Shown: positions 50,306 through 59,638 of the stretch, in pieces
Position numbering within the stretch: the first letter of the stretch is position 1
Layout: each line of letters starts with the position of its first letter
Source of the DNA: Myxococcales bacterium
GTDB lineage: Bacteria > Myxococcota_A > Polyangia > Nannocystales > Nannocystaceae
Direction of reading: 5' to 3'
NCBI GenBank assembly: GCA_020633295.1
Contig: JACKDW010000002.1
Location: 248,001-312,000, forward strand
DNA length: 64,000 nucleotides
Translations under genes and position numbers: made by a program
Notes under the pieces: model-generated
Database searches by the model: none
Told to the model about the DNA's origin: nothing
What the model saw: the letters and a program-made list of their open reading frames with translations, nothing else

Positions 50306-51556
50306 GTGCTCCCGCGCGCGCGCTGGGCGAGGGCCCTCGCTCCGACGTTACCTGTCCTTATGAGCTTGTCGATCGCGGGCTGCGGCGCCGCGCCGACGTC
50401 GTCGACGCGCGCGCCGAGCGAGTCGGACGCGAGCGCGAGCGGCGAGGCCAGCGCGTCGTCGGAGTCAGACAGCTCGTCCTCGGCCGCGACCTCGGCCGCG
50501 ACCGCGTCGTCCTCGGGGAGCGAGGACACGTCCGGCGCGGAGACGACGAGCGCGACGACCGACGGGCGACGCGTGCTCGTGGGCGGGCGCGTCGCGGGCG
50601 GCGGTCGCCTGGATCTCGAGCTCGAGGACGGCTTCATCACCGCGGTCGGCGTGTTCGACGGGGCGACGCTCGAGGGCGCCGAGGTCATCGACGTGACCGG
50701 CAAGTGGCTCTGCCCGGCGTTCATCGACAGCCACGTGCACCTCGCCTACCTCCCGGTCGCGTCGTCGCTCGCGGCCCGCGGGGTCGCGGCGGCGGTCGAC
50801 CTGGCCGCGCCGCTGCCGTTCCTGGAGCGCCTGCCGACGCGGCCGCGCGTGCTCGCCTCGGGCCCGATGGTCACCGCGGTCGCGGGATACCCGACGCTCG
50901 GCTGGGGCGCGAACGGCTACGGGATCGAGTGCGCCGACGCGACCGCGGCCGTGGCCGCCGTCGATCTCGTGGTCTCGGCGGGCGCCGCCGTGGTCAAGCT
51001 GCCGATCACCAACCCGCCGACCCTCGATCCTGTCGCGCTCGCGGCCGCGACCGCCCGCGCGCACGAGCACGGGCTCAAGGTCGTCACCCACGCGCTCGAG
51101 GACAAGCACGTCCAGCTCGCGCGCGCGGCCGGGGTCGACGTGTTGGGGCACACCCCGGTGCTGCCGCTCGAGCCCGCGACCGCCACGGGCTGGGGCGGGC
51201 GCGCCGTCGTCACGACGCTCGCGGCCTTCGGCGCGAGCCAGGCGACGCTCGACAACCTCGGCGCGCTGCGGGACGCGGGCGCGACGATCCTGTACGGCAC
51301 GGACCTCGGGAACTCGCAGGACGCGGGCATCCAGGCGGCCGAGCTCGCCGCGATGATGACCGCCGGCCTCGACGGCGCCGCGATCCTGGCGGCCGGGACC
51401 CTGACGCCGGCGAGCTACTGGGGGCTCGACACGCTGGGCAGCCTCGAGGTCGGCAAGGCGGCGAGCGTCCTGGTGCTCGACGAGGACCCGGTGAGCGCGC
51501 CCATGACCCTGAGCGCGCCCGCGATGGTGTTCATGGACGGCGAGCTGCTGCCGTAG
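50306..51556 (+). CDS. amidohydrolase-family lipoprotein
   Basis: This 416-residue protein has a signal peptide with lipobox SIAGC and a Ser/Ala/Thr-rich spacer to about residue 85. The amidohydrolase domain follows: the first metal motif DSHVHLAY, a central KLPITNP that may supply the bridging Lys, THALEDKH and LGHTP histidines, and the GTDLGN aspartate. Such imidazolonepropionase/dihydroorotase-like enzymes hydrolyse cyclic amides or related bonds. Extracytoplasmic location is unusual but known for secreted amidohydrolases in myxobacteria. Confidence 0.87.
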   Translation: MLPRARWARALAPTLPVLMSLSIAGCGAAPTSSTRAPSESDASASGEASASSESDSSSSAATSAATASSSGSEDTSGAETTSATTDGRRVLVGGRVAGGGRLDLELEDGFITAVGVFDGATLEGAEVIDVTGKWLCPAFIDSHVHLAYLPVASSLAARGVAAAVDLAAPLPFLERLPTRPRVLASGPMVTAVAGYPTLGWGANGYGIECADATAAVAAVDLVVSAGAAVVKLPITNPPTLDPVALAAATARAHEHGLKVVTHALEDKHVQLARAAGVDVLGHTPVLPLEPATATGWGGRAVVTTLAAFGASQATLDNLGALRDAGATILYGTDLGNSQDAGIQAAELAAMMTAGLDGAAILAAGTLTPASYWGLDTLGSLEVGKAASVLVLDEDPVSAPMTLSAPAMVFMDGELLP

Positions 51557-51601
51557 CCCGCCCTCGGCAGGCGCGGCGTGATTCGCCAGCGCGGGTGACG
51601 C

Positions 51602-51607
51602 TATAGT
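51602..51607 (+). promoter_or_regulatory. -10-like hexamer, leaderless spacing
   Basis: TATAGT ends six bases before ATG 51614. Confidence 0.45.
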
Positions 51608-51613
51608 GCGCGC

Positions 51614-52420
51614 ATGATCTACCTGCGCACAATCGCTCCCTTCTCCTCCGCCGCGCTGCTTTGCTGCGCGCTCGCGCTCACCGCCTGCGGCGACAGCGGG
51701 AACTCGACCGGCTCCACGGAGAGCTCGGCCAGCAGCGGCTCCGAGGGCGAGAGCTCGACGACGGCTGGCCCCGGGAGCAGCTCGAGCACCGGCGGCACGA
51801 CGCCGACCGGCGGCGAGTCGCAGACGGGCGGCGCCACCGACTCGGGCGAGACCGCGACGAGCGGCGCGACCTCGGACGCGACATCGGTCGACACCACGGG
51901 CGCGAGCGACACGAGCACCACCGACGCGACCACGAGCGAGGACACGACCACCGGCGGCGTCGACGACGGCTGCAAGGCGGCGTGCGAGAACATCTCCAGC
52001 TGCGACCCAGACTACCCGCTCGAGCAGTGCCTCCAGGAGTGCGCCCCCCCCCTCGACACGCCGGAGTGCCTGGCGGCCTTCGACGCGCTGAACGAGTGCA
52101 TCGCGCAGGTCAGCTGCAACGAGCTGATGGCGGAGCCCTGCAAGGCCGAGGTCGAGCTCTACTTCAAGGCCTGCGAGATCGACGGCGGGACGAGCGGCGA
52201 CGTGTGCTCGATCGGCGGCGGCGGCAACCCGGACCTGTCGGAGTGCGAATTCTTCGTCGACTGCCCGGGCGAGTCGTTCGGGATGCAGTGCTCGGGTGAC
52301 AAGTGCGCGTGCACCTACAACGGCGAGCTCGGCGAGATGTGCGAGCTGCCGGAGGTGTGCGCGGGCGACAAGGACCCCTACGACCTGATGATAGAGTGCT
52401 GCGGCTTCGAGCTGCCGTGA
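51614..52420 (+). CDS. Ser/Thr-rich, Cys-rich lipoprotein
   Basis: This 268-residue protein has a strong signal with lipobox ALTAC, a spacer of about 95 residues of Ser/Thr/Gly, and a Cys-rich C-terminal part (CKAACENISSC, CLQECAPPLDTPEC, CIAQVSC, CSGDKCACTYNGELGEMC). Cysteine spacing suggests several disulfides and perhaps a metal site. It belongs to the same architecture as the proteins encoded at 13232 and 47687. No catalytic motif is visible. Confidence 0.8.
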   Translation: MIYLRTIAPFSSAALLCCALALTACGDSGNSTGSTESSASSGSEGESSTTAGPGSSSSTGGTTPTGGESQTGGATDSGETATSGATSDATSVDTTGASDTSTTDATTSEDTTTGGVDDGCKAACENISSCDPDYPLEQCLQECAPPLDTPECLAAFDALNECIAQVSCNELMAEPCKAEVELYFKACEIDGGTSGDVCSIGGGGNPDLSECEFFVDCPGESFGMQCSGDKCACTYNGELGEMCELPEVCAGDKDPYDLMIECCGFELP

Positions 52421-52549
52421 GCGCGCAGTCCGGCGCGCTCACGACGATCCATCGCGAGCGCGCGGCGGCACCGTGGCTAAAATTCGCCGTGTGGTCGCCA
52501 GCGCGTCGCGAGCGACCGAGACCGCGAAGCCAGTACGATATCGTAGCGG

Positions 52550-53680
52550 CTAGCCCGAGAGCATCGCCGTGAGCGCGCGCTGGCTGACCTCGCTCGGCCA
52601 CTGCGTGCGCGGCCCGTGGGTCGCGTCCTTGAGCGTCACGCCGCGCAGCGTCGTGAGCTGGAGGCCGGTGTTCCGCAGGTCCGCGCAGTGCAGGTCGGCG
52701 CCGTCGAGCTGACTGCGGCTGAGGTCCGCGTCGCGCAGGTCGACCTTGACCAGCCGCGCGTTGCGGAGATCCGCGTTCGGGACCAGCGCGCCGCGCAGCG
52801 ACGCGCCCTCGAAGTTCACGTCGCGCAGATCCTCGGAGAGGTAGGCCTTCTGCAGGTTCGCGCGGACGAAGCTCGAGCCTCGCAGCACGCACTTCGAGAA
52901 CATCACGCCGAGCATGTCCGCGTCGGCGCACTCGCACTCGACCAGCGCGCACTCGCGGAGCTGCGAGCGCGCGAGCGAGGCCTTGGTGAAGTCGCAGCTG
53001 GTGAAGCGCGCGCGCTCGGCCTCGACGCGCGTGAACTCGGCGCCGCGCAGATCGCAGCGCTCGACCGTCGCGTCGCGCATGCACGCGCCGTTGAGCGAGG
53101 CGCCGCCGAAGCGCACCTCGACGAGCTTGGCCTCGTTGAGCGCGACGCGGACGAGCTTGGCCTTGTCGAAGATCGCGCCCGCGGCCTCGAGGCCCGAGAG
53201 GTTGCAGCCGCTGAGCTCGGCGTTGATAAAGCGCGCGCGGTCGGCCTTGGCCTTCACGAAGCGCGCGCCGGTGGGCTCGCAGGTCGAGGGATCGACGAGG
53301 TTGGTCGGGCGCCCGCTGACGTCGCTGAAGTCGGCGTCTGAGAGGTCGGCCTCACCGAAGTCGGCCTTCACCAGCTTCGCGCCGCACAGCTTCGCGCCGC
53401 ACAGCTTCGCGCCCGAGAGGTTCGCGTGTCGGAGATCGGCGCCCCTGAGGTTCGCGCCCGAGAGGTCCGCGCCGCGCAGGTCAGCGCGCGCGAGGATCGT
53501 GTCGCTGAAGTCGACGCCGTGGAGCGTGCGCCCGCTGAGGTCGACGCCGCGGAGCGAGAGCTTCTTGCGCCCCTTCTTGTACGCCGCCCACGCCGTGACG
53601 GGCGCCTCCGCGTTGAGGGCGTCGAGCGCCTCCTTGGCCACCGCAGCGCCCTTCTTCGATGATCGTCCGCTGGTCGCCAA
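52550..53680 (-). CDS. pentapeptide-repeat protein
   Basis: This 376-residue protein is made of more than 50 pentapeptide repeats of the A(D/N)LXX type from about residue 40 to 360: LSLRGVDLSGRTLHGVDFSD, LRGADLSGANLRGADLRHAN, and many more. It should fold into a right-handed quadrilateral beta-helix. Some members protect DNA gyrase, but most have unknown roles. It has an unusual TTG start with gagagagga upstream, and no signal peptide or membrane segment. A repeat break near residues 125-140 (SGRPTNLVDPSTCEPTG) interrupts the helix. Confidence 0.92.
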   Translation of the reverse strand: MATSGRSSKKGAAVAKEALDALNAEAPVTAWAAYKKGRKKLSLRGVDLSGRTLHGVDFSDTILARADLRGADLSGANLRGADLRHANLSGAKLCGAKLCGAKLVKADFGEADLSDADFSDVSGRPTNLVDPSTCEPTGARFVKAKADRARFINAELSGCNLSGLEAAGAIFDKAKLVRVALNEAKLVEVRFGGASLNGACMRDATVERCDLRGAEFTRVEAERARFTSCDFTKASLARSQLRECALVECECADADMLGVMFSKCVLRGSSFVRANLQKAYLSEDLRDVNFEGASLRGALVPNADLRNARLVKVDLRDADLSRSQLDGADLHCADLRNTGLQLTTLRGVTLKDATHGPRTQWPSEVSQRALTAMLSG

Positions 53681-54306
53681 GCCGCTCGTCCTCTCTCACG
53701 GGGTGCCGTTACGCGCGCGCTGCCCAGCCCAAGGTGATGTGAGCCGGGCCCGCGCCCAGCGTCCGCCCCCGGCCAGGAGACCGCTCGTCAACGAGCGGAC
53801 GTCTGGCATGTCCTGATGAACATACCAACGGATACTCGTCGCGGCTGAGTGTATGACAGAATAACTCTACCACAACCTCGCGGCAGCGCGCAAGTCGTGG
53901 TTATGGACGCGCGCGCGCGCGTGAAAGTGACAGTGCGGCGTCGTGAACGTGGTCAAGCGGCCACGGTGCACGCGCGACGCGGTGTACATACACCTCAGCG
54001 CGACGCCGCACGATCAAAACATGTCTCATAGACCATGTAATATAAGGACCGCGCTGTCGCACGATCCCGGCGCTCGCAATCTTCGCGCGCGCCCCCCGCC
54101 CGGCCCTTTAACGACTTCGACGCCACGGAGATCATGGGCGTCGCGGGCCGCTCGGCGCGTGACGACGCCGTGAGCCCGTCGATCTCAGGGCGTCGCGAAC
54201 CAGTCGCGGCGACGCGCCGCGACGCCGGCTCGGCGGCGCCATCGCGATCGTCACGCGGTCCTGCGACAACGCGGACGAGGGTCTTAACCCCGCCGCTGCA
54301 CCGCGC
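53681..54306. other. gene-free region of 626 bases
   Basis: No frame here looks protein-like and no tRNA fold was found. The first 380 bases are A+T-richer than their surroundings and contain TAATATAAGG near 54035, a possible -10 in either direction. Upstream control of the TTG-started pentapeptide-repeat gene is the simplest use. Confidence 0.4.
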
Positions 54307-55971
54307 TCAATCTTCGGGCTCGTCGTCCTGGGACGTCGACGGCCGCGAGTCGCTGCTGGTCGGCTTCGCGGTCGGCTTCGCGGTCGACTTCGCGGGTAGC
54401 CTCGAAGGAATCTTCGCGGGCGACGTCTCCGACGTCGCGTCGGGCGTGGGCGGCTGACCGTCGGCGTCGAGCTCGACGACCGCGCGCGCGCCGAGCAGCC
54501 CCTCCCGCGCGAGCGCCTCGAGCCCCGGGCGCACGACCGCGGCGTCGCCGACGACGAGGATTACGTAGTCTGAGCGCGGTACGTGGGCGCTGGCCGCGGC
54601 GGCGAGCGCGTCGGTGTCGAGGCGCCGGAGCGCGCGCTGGTGGCCCTCGTACCAGTCGAGCGGCAGGCCATGGAACGCGAGCCCGCGGACGGCCGAGAGG
54701 GTGCTCGAGGCGGTGGCGAAGCGGGCCGGCAGCGCGAGCAGGGCGCCGTCACGCTCGCGGCTCAGCTCGACCTCGGTGGGCGGGCGCGTGTGGATCCCGG
54801 CGAGCTCGGCCGCGAGCTCGCGCAGCGCGTCGGCGGTCGCGTCCGTGCGCACCGAGGCGCCGGCGTGCAGGTAGCCGCCCTCGCGGCTGTAGGAGAAGCT
54901 CGCGCGCCCGCCGTAGGCGAAGCCCTTGTCTTCCCGAAGGTTCATGTTGATGCGACTCGAGAAAGAGCCGCCGAGGATCCGCGCCATGACGGCCGTCGCG
55001 GTGTAGTCCTCGGCCGAGCGCGCGGGCCCGGGCGCGCCGAGCGTGATGACGGACTGGGCGGCCCCTGGCGCGTCGACCAGATAAATCGCGCCGACGCGCG
55101 GCGCCGGTGGCGGGACGACGGGCACGCTGGGCGGCTCGCCGCCCCAGCGCGGCATGTGGGTCTGAAACGCGAGCTCCAGCGCGGCCTGGTCGGGGTCGCC
55201 GCTGAGGTAGAGCCGCGCGCCCTTGGGCGTGAGCCGCCGCGCGATCCGGCGGCAGTCCGACAGGCGCACGGCGTCGAGCGTCTTCTCCGTCACCAGCCGC
55301 CCGCGCGGGTGCTCAGGGCCCCACAGCAGCGCCGGGAACAGCCGACGGCTGATCGCGCTGGGAGAGCCGCGCGACTGCTCGAGGTCGGCCTTGCGCTGCG
55401 CGCGGAGCCGCTCGAGATCGGCGCGACGCAGACCTGGCTCGAGCATCATCTCGGCCATGAGCGCGAAGGCGTCGTCGAAGGAGTTGTCGAGGCTGCGGAG
55501 GTTGACGCTCGCGGTGTCGTCGCCCGCGCTGCTCCAAACGCTGACCGCGTGATCGGCCTGGCGCGCCTCGAAGGCGGCGCGGTCGAGCGCGCGCGTGCCC
55601 TCGTCGAGCAGGTCGAGGCACAGCGAGGTCACGCCGAGCTTCGCCGCGGGCTCGGCGACGGCGCCGACGTCGAAGCTCAGCGAGAGCGAGACGGTCGGCA
55701 GCGGCGCGCTCGAGACGGCGTACACGGTCACGCCGTTGCTCAGGGTGTAGGGCGCGAGCTCGGGCGGCGAGAACTCGGCGATCGGCCCGGGCTGCGGCTG
55801 CGCGTCGCGAAACGCCTCGTCGGCCCAGAGCGCGGCCTCGGCCGAGACCGCCGCCGGCTCGGCGGCGCGCGCGGTCGGCTTGAGCGGCGCGTTGTTGAGG
55901 GACGGGGCGCAGGCCGCGAGCGCGAGCGCGAGCGCGGCGAGCGGGGCGCGGCGCGGGTGCAGCTGTCTCAC
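54307..55971 (-). CDS. M16 peptidase homolog without active-site motif
   Basis: This 554-residue lipoprotein (LALALAAC) begins with GTG overlapping the stop of the upstream M16 gene. The fold matches M16B (LSNGVTVYAVSSAPLPTVSL, LVDAPGAAQSVITLGAPGPA, INMNLREDKGFAYGGRASFS). At the place of HxxEH the sequence is SLCLDLLDEG, so zinc binding and catalysis are lost. Such partners help bind substrate in heterodimers, like the alpha subunit of mitochondrial processing peptidase. The C-terminus is a Ser/Thr/Pro/Lys tail. Confidence 0.92.
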   Translation of the reverse strand: MRQLHPRRAPLAALALALAACAPSLNNAPLKPTARAAEPAAVSAEAALWADEAFRDAQPQPGPIAEFSPPELAPYTLSNGVTVYAVSSAPLPTVSLSLSFDVGAVAEPAAKLGVTSLCLDLLDEGTRALDRAAFEARQADHAVSVWSSAGDDTASVNLRSLDNSFDDAFALMAEMMLEPGLRRADLERLRAQRKADLEQSRGSPSAISRRLFPALLWGPEHPRGRLVTEKTLDAVRLSDCRRIARRLTPKGARLYLSGDPDQAALELAFQTHMPRWGGEPPSVPVVPPPAPRVGAIYLVDAPGAAQSVITLGAPGPARSAEDYTATAVMARILGGSFSSRINMNLREDKGFAYGGRASFSYSREGGYLHAGASVRTDATADALRELAAELAGIHTRPPTEVELSRERDGALLALPARFATASSTLSAVRGLAFHGLPLDWYEGHQRALRRLDTDALAAAASAHVPRSDYVILVVGDAAVVRPGLEALAREGLLGARAVVELDADGQPPTPDATSETSPAKIPSRLPAKSTAKPTAKPTSSDSRPSTSQDDEPED

Positions 55972-57377
55972 CGGCCACCTCCCGGCGTCGTGATGATCTC
56001 GGCCCGCGGCCCCGCGAGCCAGCGCGACGCGGCCGCGCGCACGCTCGCCGGCGTCACGGCGCGGAGCCGCTCGAGCTCGGTCTTCGCGTAGCCAGGATCG
56101 CCTGTGTAGTGATTGTACCACTGCAGCCGGTTGACGCGGCCGCCGAGGCGCTCGAGGCTCCAGACGAAGGCGGACTCCGTAGCGAGCACCACCCGGCGCA
56201 GCTCGTCCTCGCTCGGCGGCTCGGCGATCAGGCGCGCGAGCTCCTCGGCGATCACCTCCTCGACGCGCGCGCGCGCGGCCCCGGGCGTCAGCGTCACCAC
56301 GAGGTCAAAGCTGCCGGCGTACTGGGCGGCGTCGTGATACACGCTGACGCGCCGCGCGAGCCGCTCCTCGTCGACGAGGCGGTGGTGCAGCCGACCCCAG
56401 CCGGCGTCGCCGAGGATCTCGGCGATGACGCGCAGCTCGAGCGCGCCCTCGGCGAGCGCGGGCGGGGCGTGCCAGGCGTAGTGGACGCGCTCGAGGCGGG
56501 CGAAGGCGTCCGGCAGCTCGCCGCGCGTTGTCGCCTGCAGCGGCGGCGGCGCGACGCGCTGACGGGCCGCGCGCTCGAGCCGCGGGAAGCCGCCGAACCA
56601 CTTGTCGATCAGCGCCTTGGCGCGCTCGAGCTCGAAGTCTCCCGCGAGCGCGAGCGTGGCGTTGCTCGGGGTGTACCAGCGGCGGAAGAACGCCTTTATC
56701 TCGGCGAGGCTGGCCGCCTCGAGCTCCTCGTGACGGCCGATCGTGAGGTAGCGGTAGGGGTGGCCCTCGGGGTAGAGCGCGGCCGCGACCGCGAAGCGCT
56801 CGCGCCCGTAGGGCACGTTGTCGTAGCGCTGCCGCCGCTCGTTGCGGACGACGTCGCGCTGATTGGCGAGGCTCTCCTCGGTGAGCAGCTCGAGCATGAA
56901 GCCCATGCGATCGCTCTCCATCCAGAGCGCCGTCTCGAGCTGGTGCGCGGGCACGGTCTCGAAGTAGTTGGTGCGATCGCGGTTCGTCGTGCCGTTGATG
57001 TCGGTCGCGCCGACCTCGCGCAGCAGATCAAAGTGACGGTCGGCGCCGACGTGCTTGCTGCCCTGGAACATCATGTGTTCGAACAGGTGCGCGAAGCCGC
57101 TGCGGCCCGGCTGCTCGTCGCCGGAGCCGACGTGGTACCAGATGTTGACCGCGACGAGCGGGACGCGGCGGTCTTGGTGCAGGATCACCTCGAGGCCGTT
57201 GTCGAGCTGGTAGCGCTCGTAAGGCAGCTCGATGTCGAGGGGCGCGCGCGATTCGGTCGCCGGCGGCGGCGAGGCCTTCGTCGTCACGGACTCGACGCCC
57301 GGCGGCCCCCCGCGCGCCGACGTCCCGCTCGTCGACAACAGCAGCGCCGCGCCCATGATCACGCCCCACGGTCCCAT
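55968..57377 (-). CDS. M16 zinc peptidase (active partner)
   Basis: This 469-residue protein has an N-terminal signal-like segment (GVIMGAALLLSTSGTSA) and the inverted zinc motif HLFEH (His97, Glu100, His101), followed by NERRQRYDN with the third ligand glutamate. Other M16 features are NGLEVILHQDRRVPLVAVNI and TNYFETVPAHQLETALWMES. It is predicted to be an exported zinc peptidase, acting with the inactive homolog made from the overlapping downstream gene. ATG 57377 has ggagg upstream. Confidence 0.94.
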   Translation of the reverse strand: MGPWGVIMGAALLLSTSGTSARGGPPGVESVTTKASPPPATESRAPLDIELPYERYQLDNGLEVILHQDRRVPLVAVNIWYHVGSGDEQPGRSGFAHLFEHMMFQGSKHVGADRHFDLLREVGATDINGTTNRDRTNYFETVPAHQLETALWMESDRMGFMLELLTEESLANQRDVVRNERRQRYDNVPYGRERFAVAAALYPEGHPYRYLTIGRHEELEAASLAEIKAFFRRWYTPSNATLALAGDFELERAKALIDKWFGGFPRLERAARQRVAPPPLQATTRGELPDAFARLERVHYAWHAPPALAEGALELRVIAEILGDAGWGRLHHRLVDEERLARRVSVYHDAAQYAGSFDLVVTLTPGAARARVEEVIAEELARLIAEPPSEDELRRVVLATESAFVWSLERLGGRVNRLQWYNHYTGDPGYAKTELERLRAVTPASVRAAASRWLAGPRAEIITTPGGGR

Positions 57378-57742
57378 GCTCACCCTCCGCTCTTCGGCGC
57401 CGCGCGCCCGCGCGGCGACGCGGGCCCACGCGATCACGCGCGCGCCTCATCGTCGCTCACGCGCGCGTCGACAGGCAAGTACATCTAGACATGTGCGAAT
57501 ATGCATGTTTTTTAGTACATGTACAAAATCGAGAGCGCGCGTCGCGTCGCGCGGCGCGGACGAGCGCCGCGGCGCCGGCGCTCGGGCCGCGAGCCGGGCG
57601 CGCGGCCGGGCGCGCCACGTAGAGCCCGGCGCGCCACGGCGCGCGGACGTCTGCACGTGTCCATTCGGCCATCTACATCTGCGCGCGACTGCGCCGCGCT
57701 CGCGCCGCGCTGACCCGCGCGTTGCCGTACAATCCAGCGCGA
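57378..57742. other. divergent intergenic region of 365 bases
   Basis: It separates the M16 operon from the isomerase gene. No supported gene lies here. Around 57481-57530 there is an A+T-rich patch with several ACATGT words, a 10-bp palindrome GTACATGTAC (57515-57524) and a run of six T; it is a likely promoter or operator zone. Confidence 0.4.
57728..57733 (+). promoter_or_regulatory. -10-like hexamer, leaderless spacing
   Basis: TACAAT ends nine bases before ATG 57743 and supports it over the in-frame TTG at 57722. Confidence 0.45.
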
Positions 57743-58447
57743 ATGCTGAGCCCGCCGATTCGTTTCCTGTTCGACTTTATCTCGCCGTTCTCGTATCTCG
57801 CGTGGCAGTGGATCCACGAGGTCGCGGAGACGCACGAGCGACCGATCGAGTATCAGCCCGTGCTCTTCGCCGCGCTGCTCAATCACTTCGGCCACCTAGG
57901 GCCCGCCGAGATCGAGCCCAAGCGCCGCTATATCTTCAAGCAGGTCGCACGGCGAGCGCACGCGCTTCGCCTCCAGCTCGCGCCGCCGCCGTCGCACCCG
58001 TTTAACCCGCTGCTCGCGCTCCGGATCGCGTCGATCGACCTGCCGGGCGAGCAGCGTCGGCTGGTCATCGACACGCTGCTGCGCGCGGTCTGGGGCGGGG
58101 GGCCAGGCGTCGAGAACCCGGCGACGGTCGCGGTGCTGCTCGACGCGGTCGGGCTCGACGGCACCGCGCTCGTCGCCGAGGCCGGGACCGCGTCGGTGAA
58201 GACGCGGCTGCGCGCGAGCACGGACCTCGCGCTCGAGCGCGGCGTGTTCGGCGTGCCGACGATGCTGGTCGACGACGAGCTGTTCTGGGGCAGCGACTGC
58301 CGCGAGGACCTCGAGCGCTTCCTCGAGGGCAAGGACCCGCTCTCGGAGGAGCTCGTGCGCCGCTGGGAGACGATCACACCGTCCGCGCGCCGCGATGAGC
58401 CCGCGCGCGCCCGGCCGGCCTCCCGTGATGTTACGCGCAACACCTGA
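57743..58447 (+). CDS. 2-hydroxychromene-2-carboxylate isomerase-like protein (DsbA fold)
   Basis: This 234-residue protein has a DsbA-like thioredoxin fold with the kappa-GST/HCCA isomerase signature FLFDFISPFSYLAW; Ser14 is the presumed catalytic residue. FGVPTMLVDDELFWGSD is the cis-Pro region. Members isomerise 2-hydroxychromene-2-carboxylate in naphthalene-type degradation or act as glutathione transferases. No other aromatic degradation genes are nearby, so the substrate is open. The C-terminus (after 205) is an Arg/Ala-rich tail. Confidence 0.88.
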   Translation: MLSPPIRFLFDFISPFSYLAWQWIHEVAETHERPIEYQPVLFAALLNHFGHLGPAEIEPKRRYIFKQVARRAHALRLQLAPPPSHPFNPLLALRIASIDLPGEQRRLVIDTLLRAVWGGGPGVENPATVAVLLDAVGLDGTALVAEAGTASVKTRLRASTDLALERGVFGVPTMLVDDELFWGSDCREDLERFLEGKDPLSEELVRRWETITPSARRDEPARARPASRDVTRNT

Positions 58448-58802
58448 CCCGCGAGCCCGCGCGACGACGACCGCTCGCGCCGAGGCGAGGTCACGTTCAC
58501 GCGCGCGGCGTAACAGTCCGCCGCGACGCGCGAAAAGAATTCCGCTGGTCGCGACGAAACGCGTCGTGTAGCCTACGAACGTTGAGTGCCGCGCGGACGT
58601 GCTGGGTGGCGCGAGCTGGTGAACCGCGCGAGCTCCAACTTCATTGACCGCGCGAGCCGTCGCCACTGACGTGTCCTGATCGCCATCCAAGATTTCCCCC
58701 ACAGCGAGCCCTCGGCGCGGGCGTAGCTCCGCCCCAACCATCACGCTGCGTCCGCGCCCAGGGTTCGCGCCTAGCCGCCGCCGAGCTGCTACAACCATCG
58801 TC
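58448..58802. other. gene-free region of 355 bases
   Basis: No frame here looks protein-like. I saw no tRNA fold and no repeat. The last bases carry the hexamer before the next gene. Confidence 0.4.
58790..58795 (+). promoter_or_regulatory. -10-like hexamer, leaderless spacing
   Basis: TACAAC ends seven bases before GTG 58803. Confidence 0.35.
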
Positions 58803-59564
58803 GTGTCGCGCCCGCGCCTGATCACGATCCCGTTCAGCCACTACTGCGAGAAGGCTCGCTGGGCGCTCGAGCGCTGCGGGGTCGAGTTCGAGGAGGACGG
58901 GCACCCGCCGCTGCTGCACTGGATCGCGGTGCGGCGCGCGGGCGGACGTCGGACCGTGCCGATCCTCGTCACGCCAGGCGGCCCGACGCTGTGCGAGTCA
59001 GCGGACATCGTGCGCTGGGCCGATCGCCAGGCGCCCGCGGGGCGCGGCCTGTACCCGCGCGAGCGCGCGGCGAGGACGGACATCGACGCGCTCATCGAGA
59101 TCTTCGACAACAAGCTCGGCCCGGCCACGCGGCGCTGGGGCTACGGGCAGCTGCTCGGGCGCCCAGGCGACATGCGGCGGCTGCTGACGCGAGACGTCCC
59201 GCGGCTCGAGGCGCGCGCCGCCTCGCTCGGCGTCCGGCCTATCTCGAGCGTCATCCGCCGCGCGATGCGGATCGACGCGGCCGGCGTGCAGCGATCGCTC
59301 GCGCGGATCGAGTCGGTGTTCTCGCTCGTCGGCGAGCGCCTCGCCGACGGCCGCCCGTTCCTCACGGGCGACGCGTTCACGGCGGCCGACCTGACCTTCG
59401 CGTCGCTGGCGGCCCCGAGCATCCTGCCCGCGCCCTACGACGCTCGCTTCCCGCCCCTCGACCAGTTCCCGCCGGCGGCCGCCCAGCAGATCGAGCGCTG
59501 GCGAGAGACGCCCGCGGGCCAGCTGACGCTGCGCGCCTACGCGGAGCGTGGCGCGCGGGCGTGA
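58803..59564 (+). CDS. glutathione S-transferase-like protein
   Basis: This 253-residue protein has an N-terminal thioredoxin-fold domain starting ITIPFSHYCEKARWALERCG, with Cys in the SHYC position, and RTVPILVTPGGPTLCESADI as the cis-Pro and E-S motif that binds the glutathione gamma-glutamyl group. The C-terminal domain is all-helical with a typical GDAFTAADLTFASLAAP. It probably conjugates or reduces glutathione-linked substrates. Start is GTG. Lies 355 bases after the DsbA-fold gene; both handle thiol chemistry. Confidence 0.88.
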   Translation: MSRPRLITIPFSHYCEKARWALERCGVEFEEDGHPPLLHWIAVRRAGGRRTVPILVTPGGPTLCESADIVRWADRQAPAGRGLYPRERAARTDIDALIEIFDNKLGPATRRWGYGQLLGRPGDMRRLLTRDVPRLEARAASLGVRPISSVIRRAMRIDAAGVQRSLARIESVFSLVGERLADGRPFLTGDAFTAADLTFASLAAPSILPAPYDARFPPLDQFPPAAAQQIERWRETPAGQLTLRAYAERGARA

Positions 59565-59638
59565 CCGGCGGGAACTTCCAGCGCGCGCGTCTGTCCCAAC
59601 GAACACGACGCGCGCCTGCGGGCGCGCCGAGCTCGACC

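Noticed and set aside
53681..54306. tRNA or small RNA gene in the gene-free region
   Set aside because: No cloverleaf, no TTCRA-type T-loop and no matching acceptor stem could be found by eye.
54583..57488. Two long plus-strand frames (about 500 and 460 codons) opposite the M16 genes
   Set aside because: Both are antisense shadows of the M16 genes, which have intact family motifs.
57447..57713. Short genes in the region between the M16 operon and the isomerase
   Set aside because: Frames of 60-70 codons are Arg-rich, overlap one another on both strands, and lack ribosome-binding sites.
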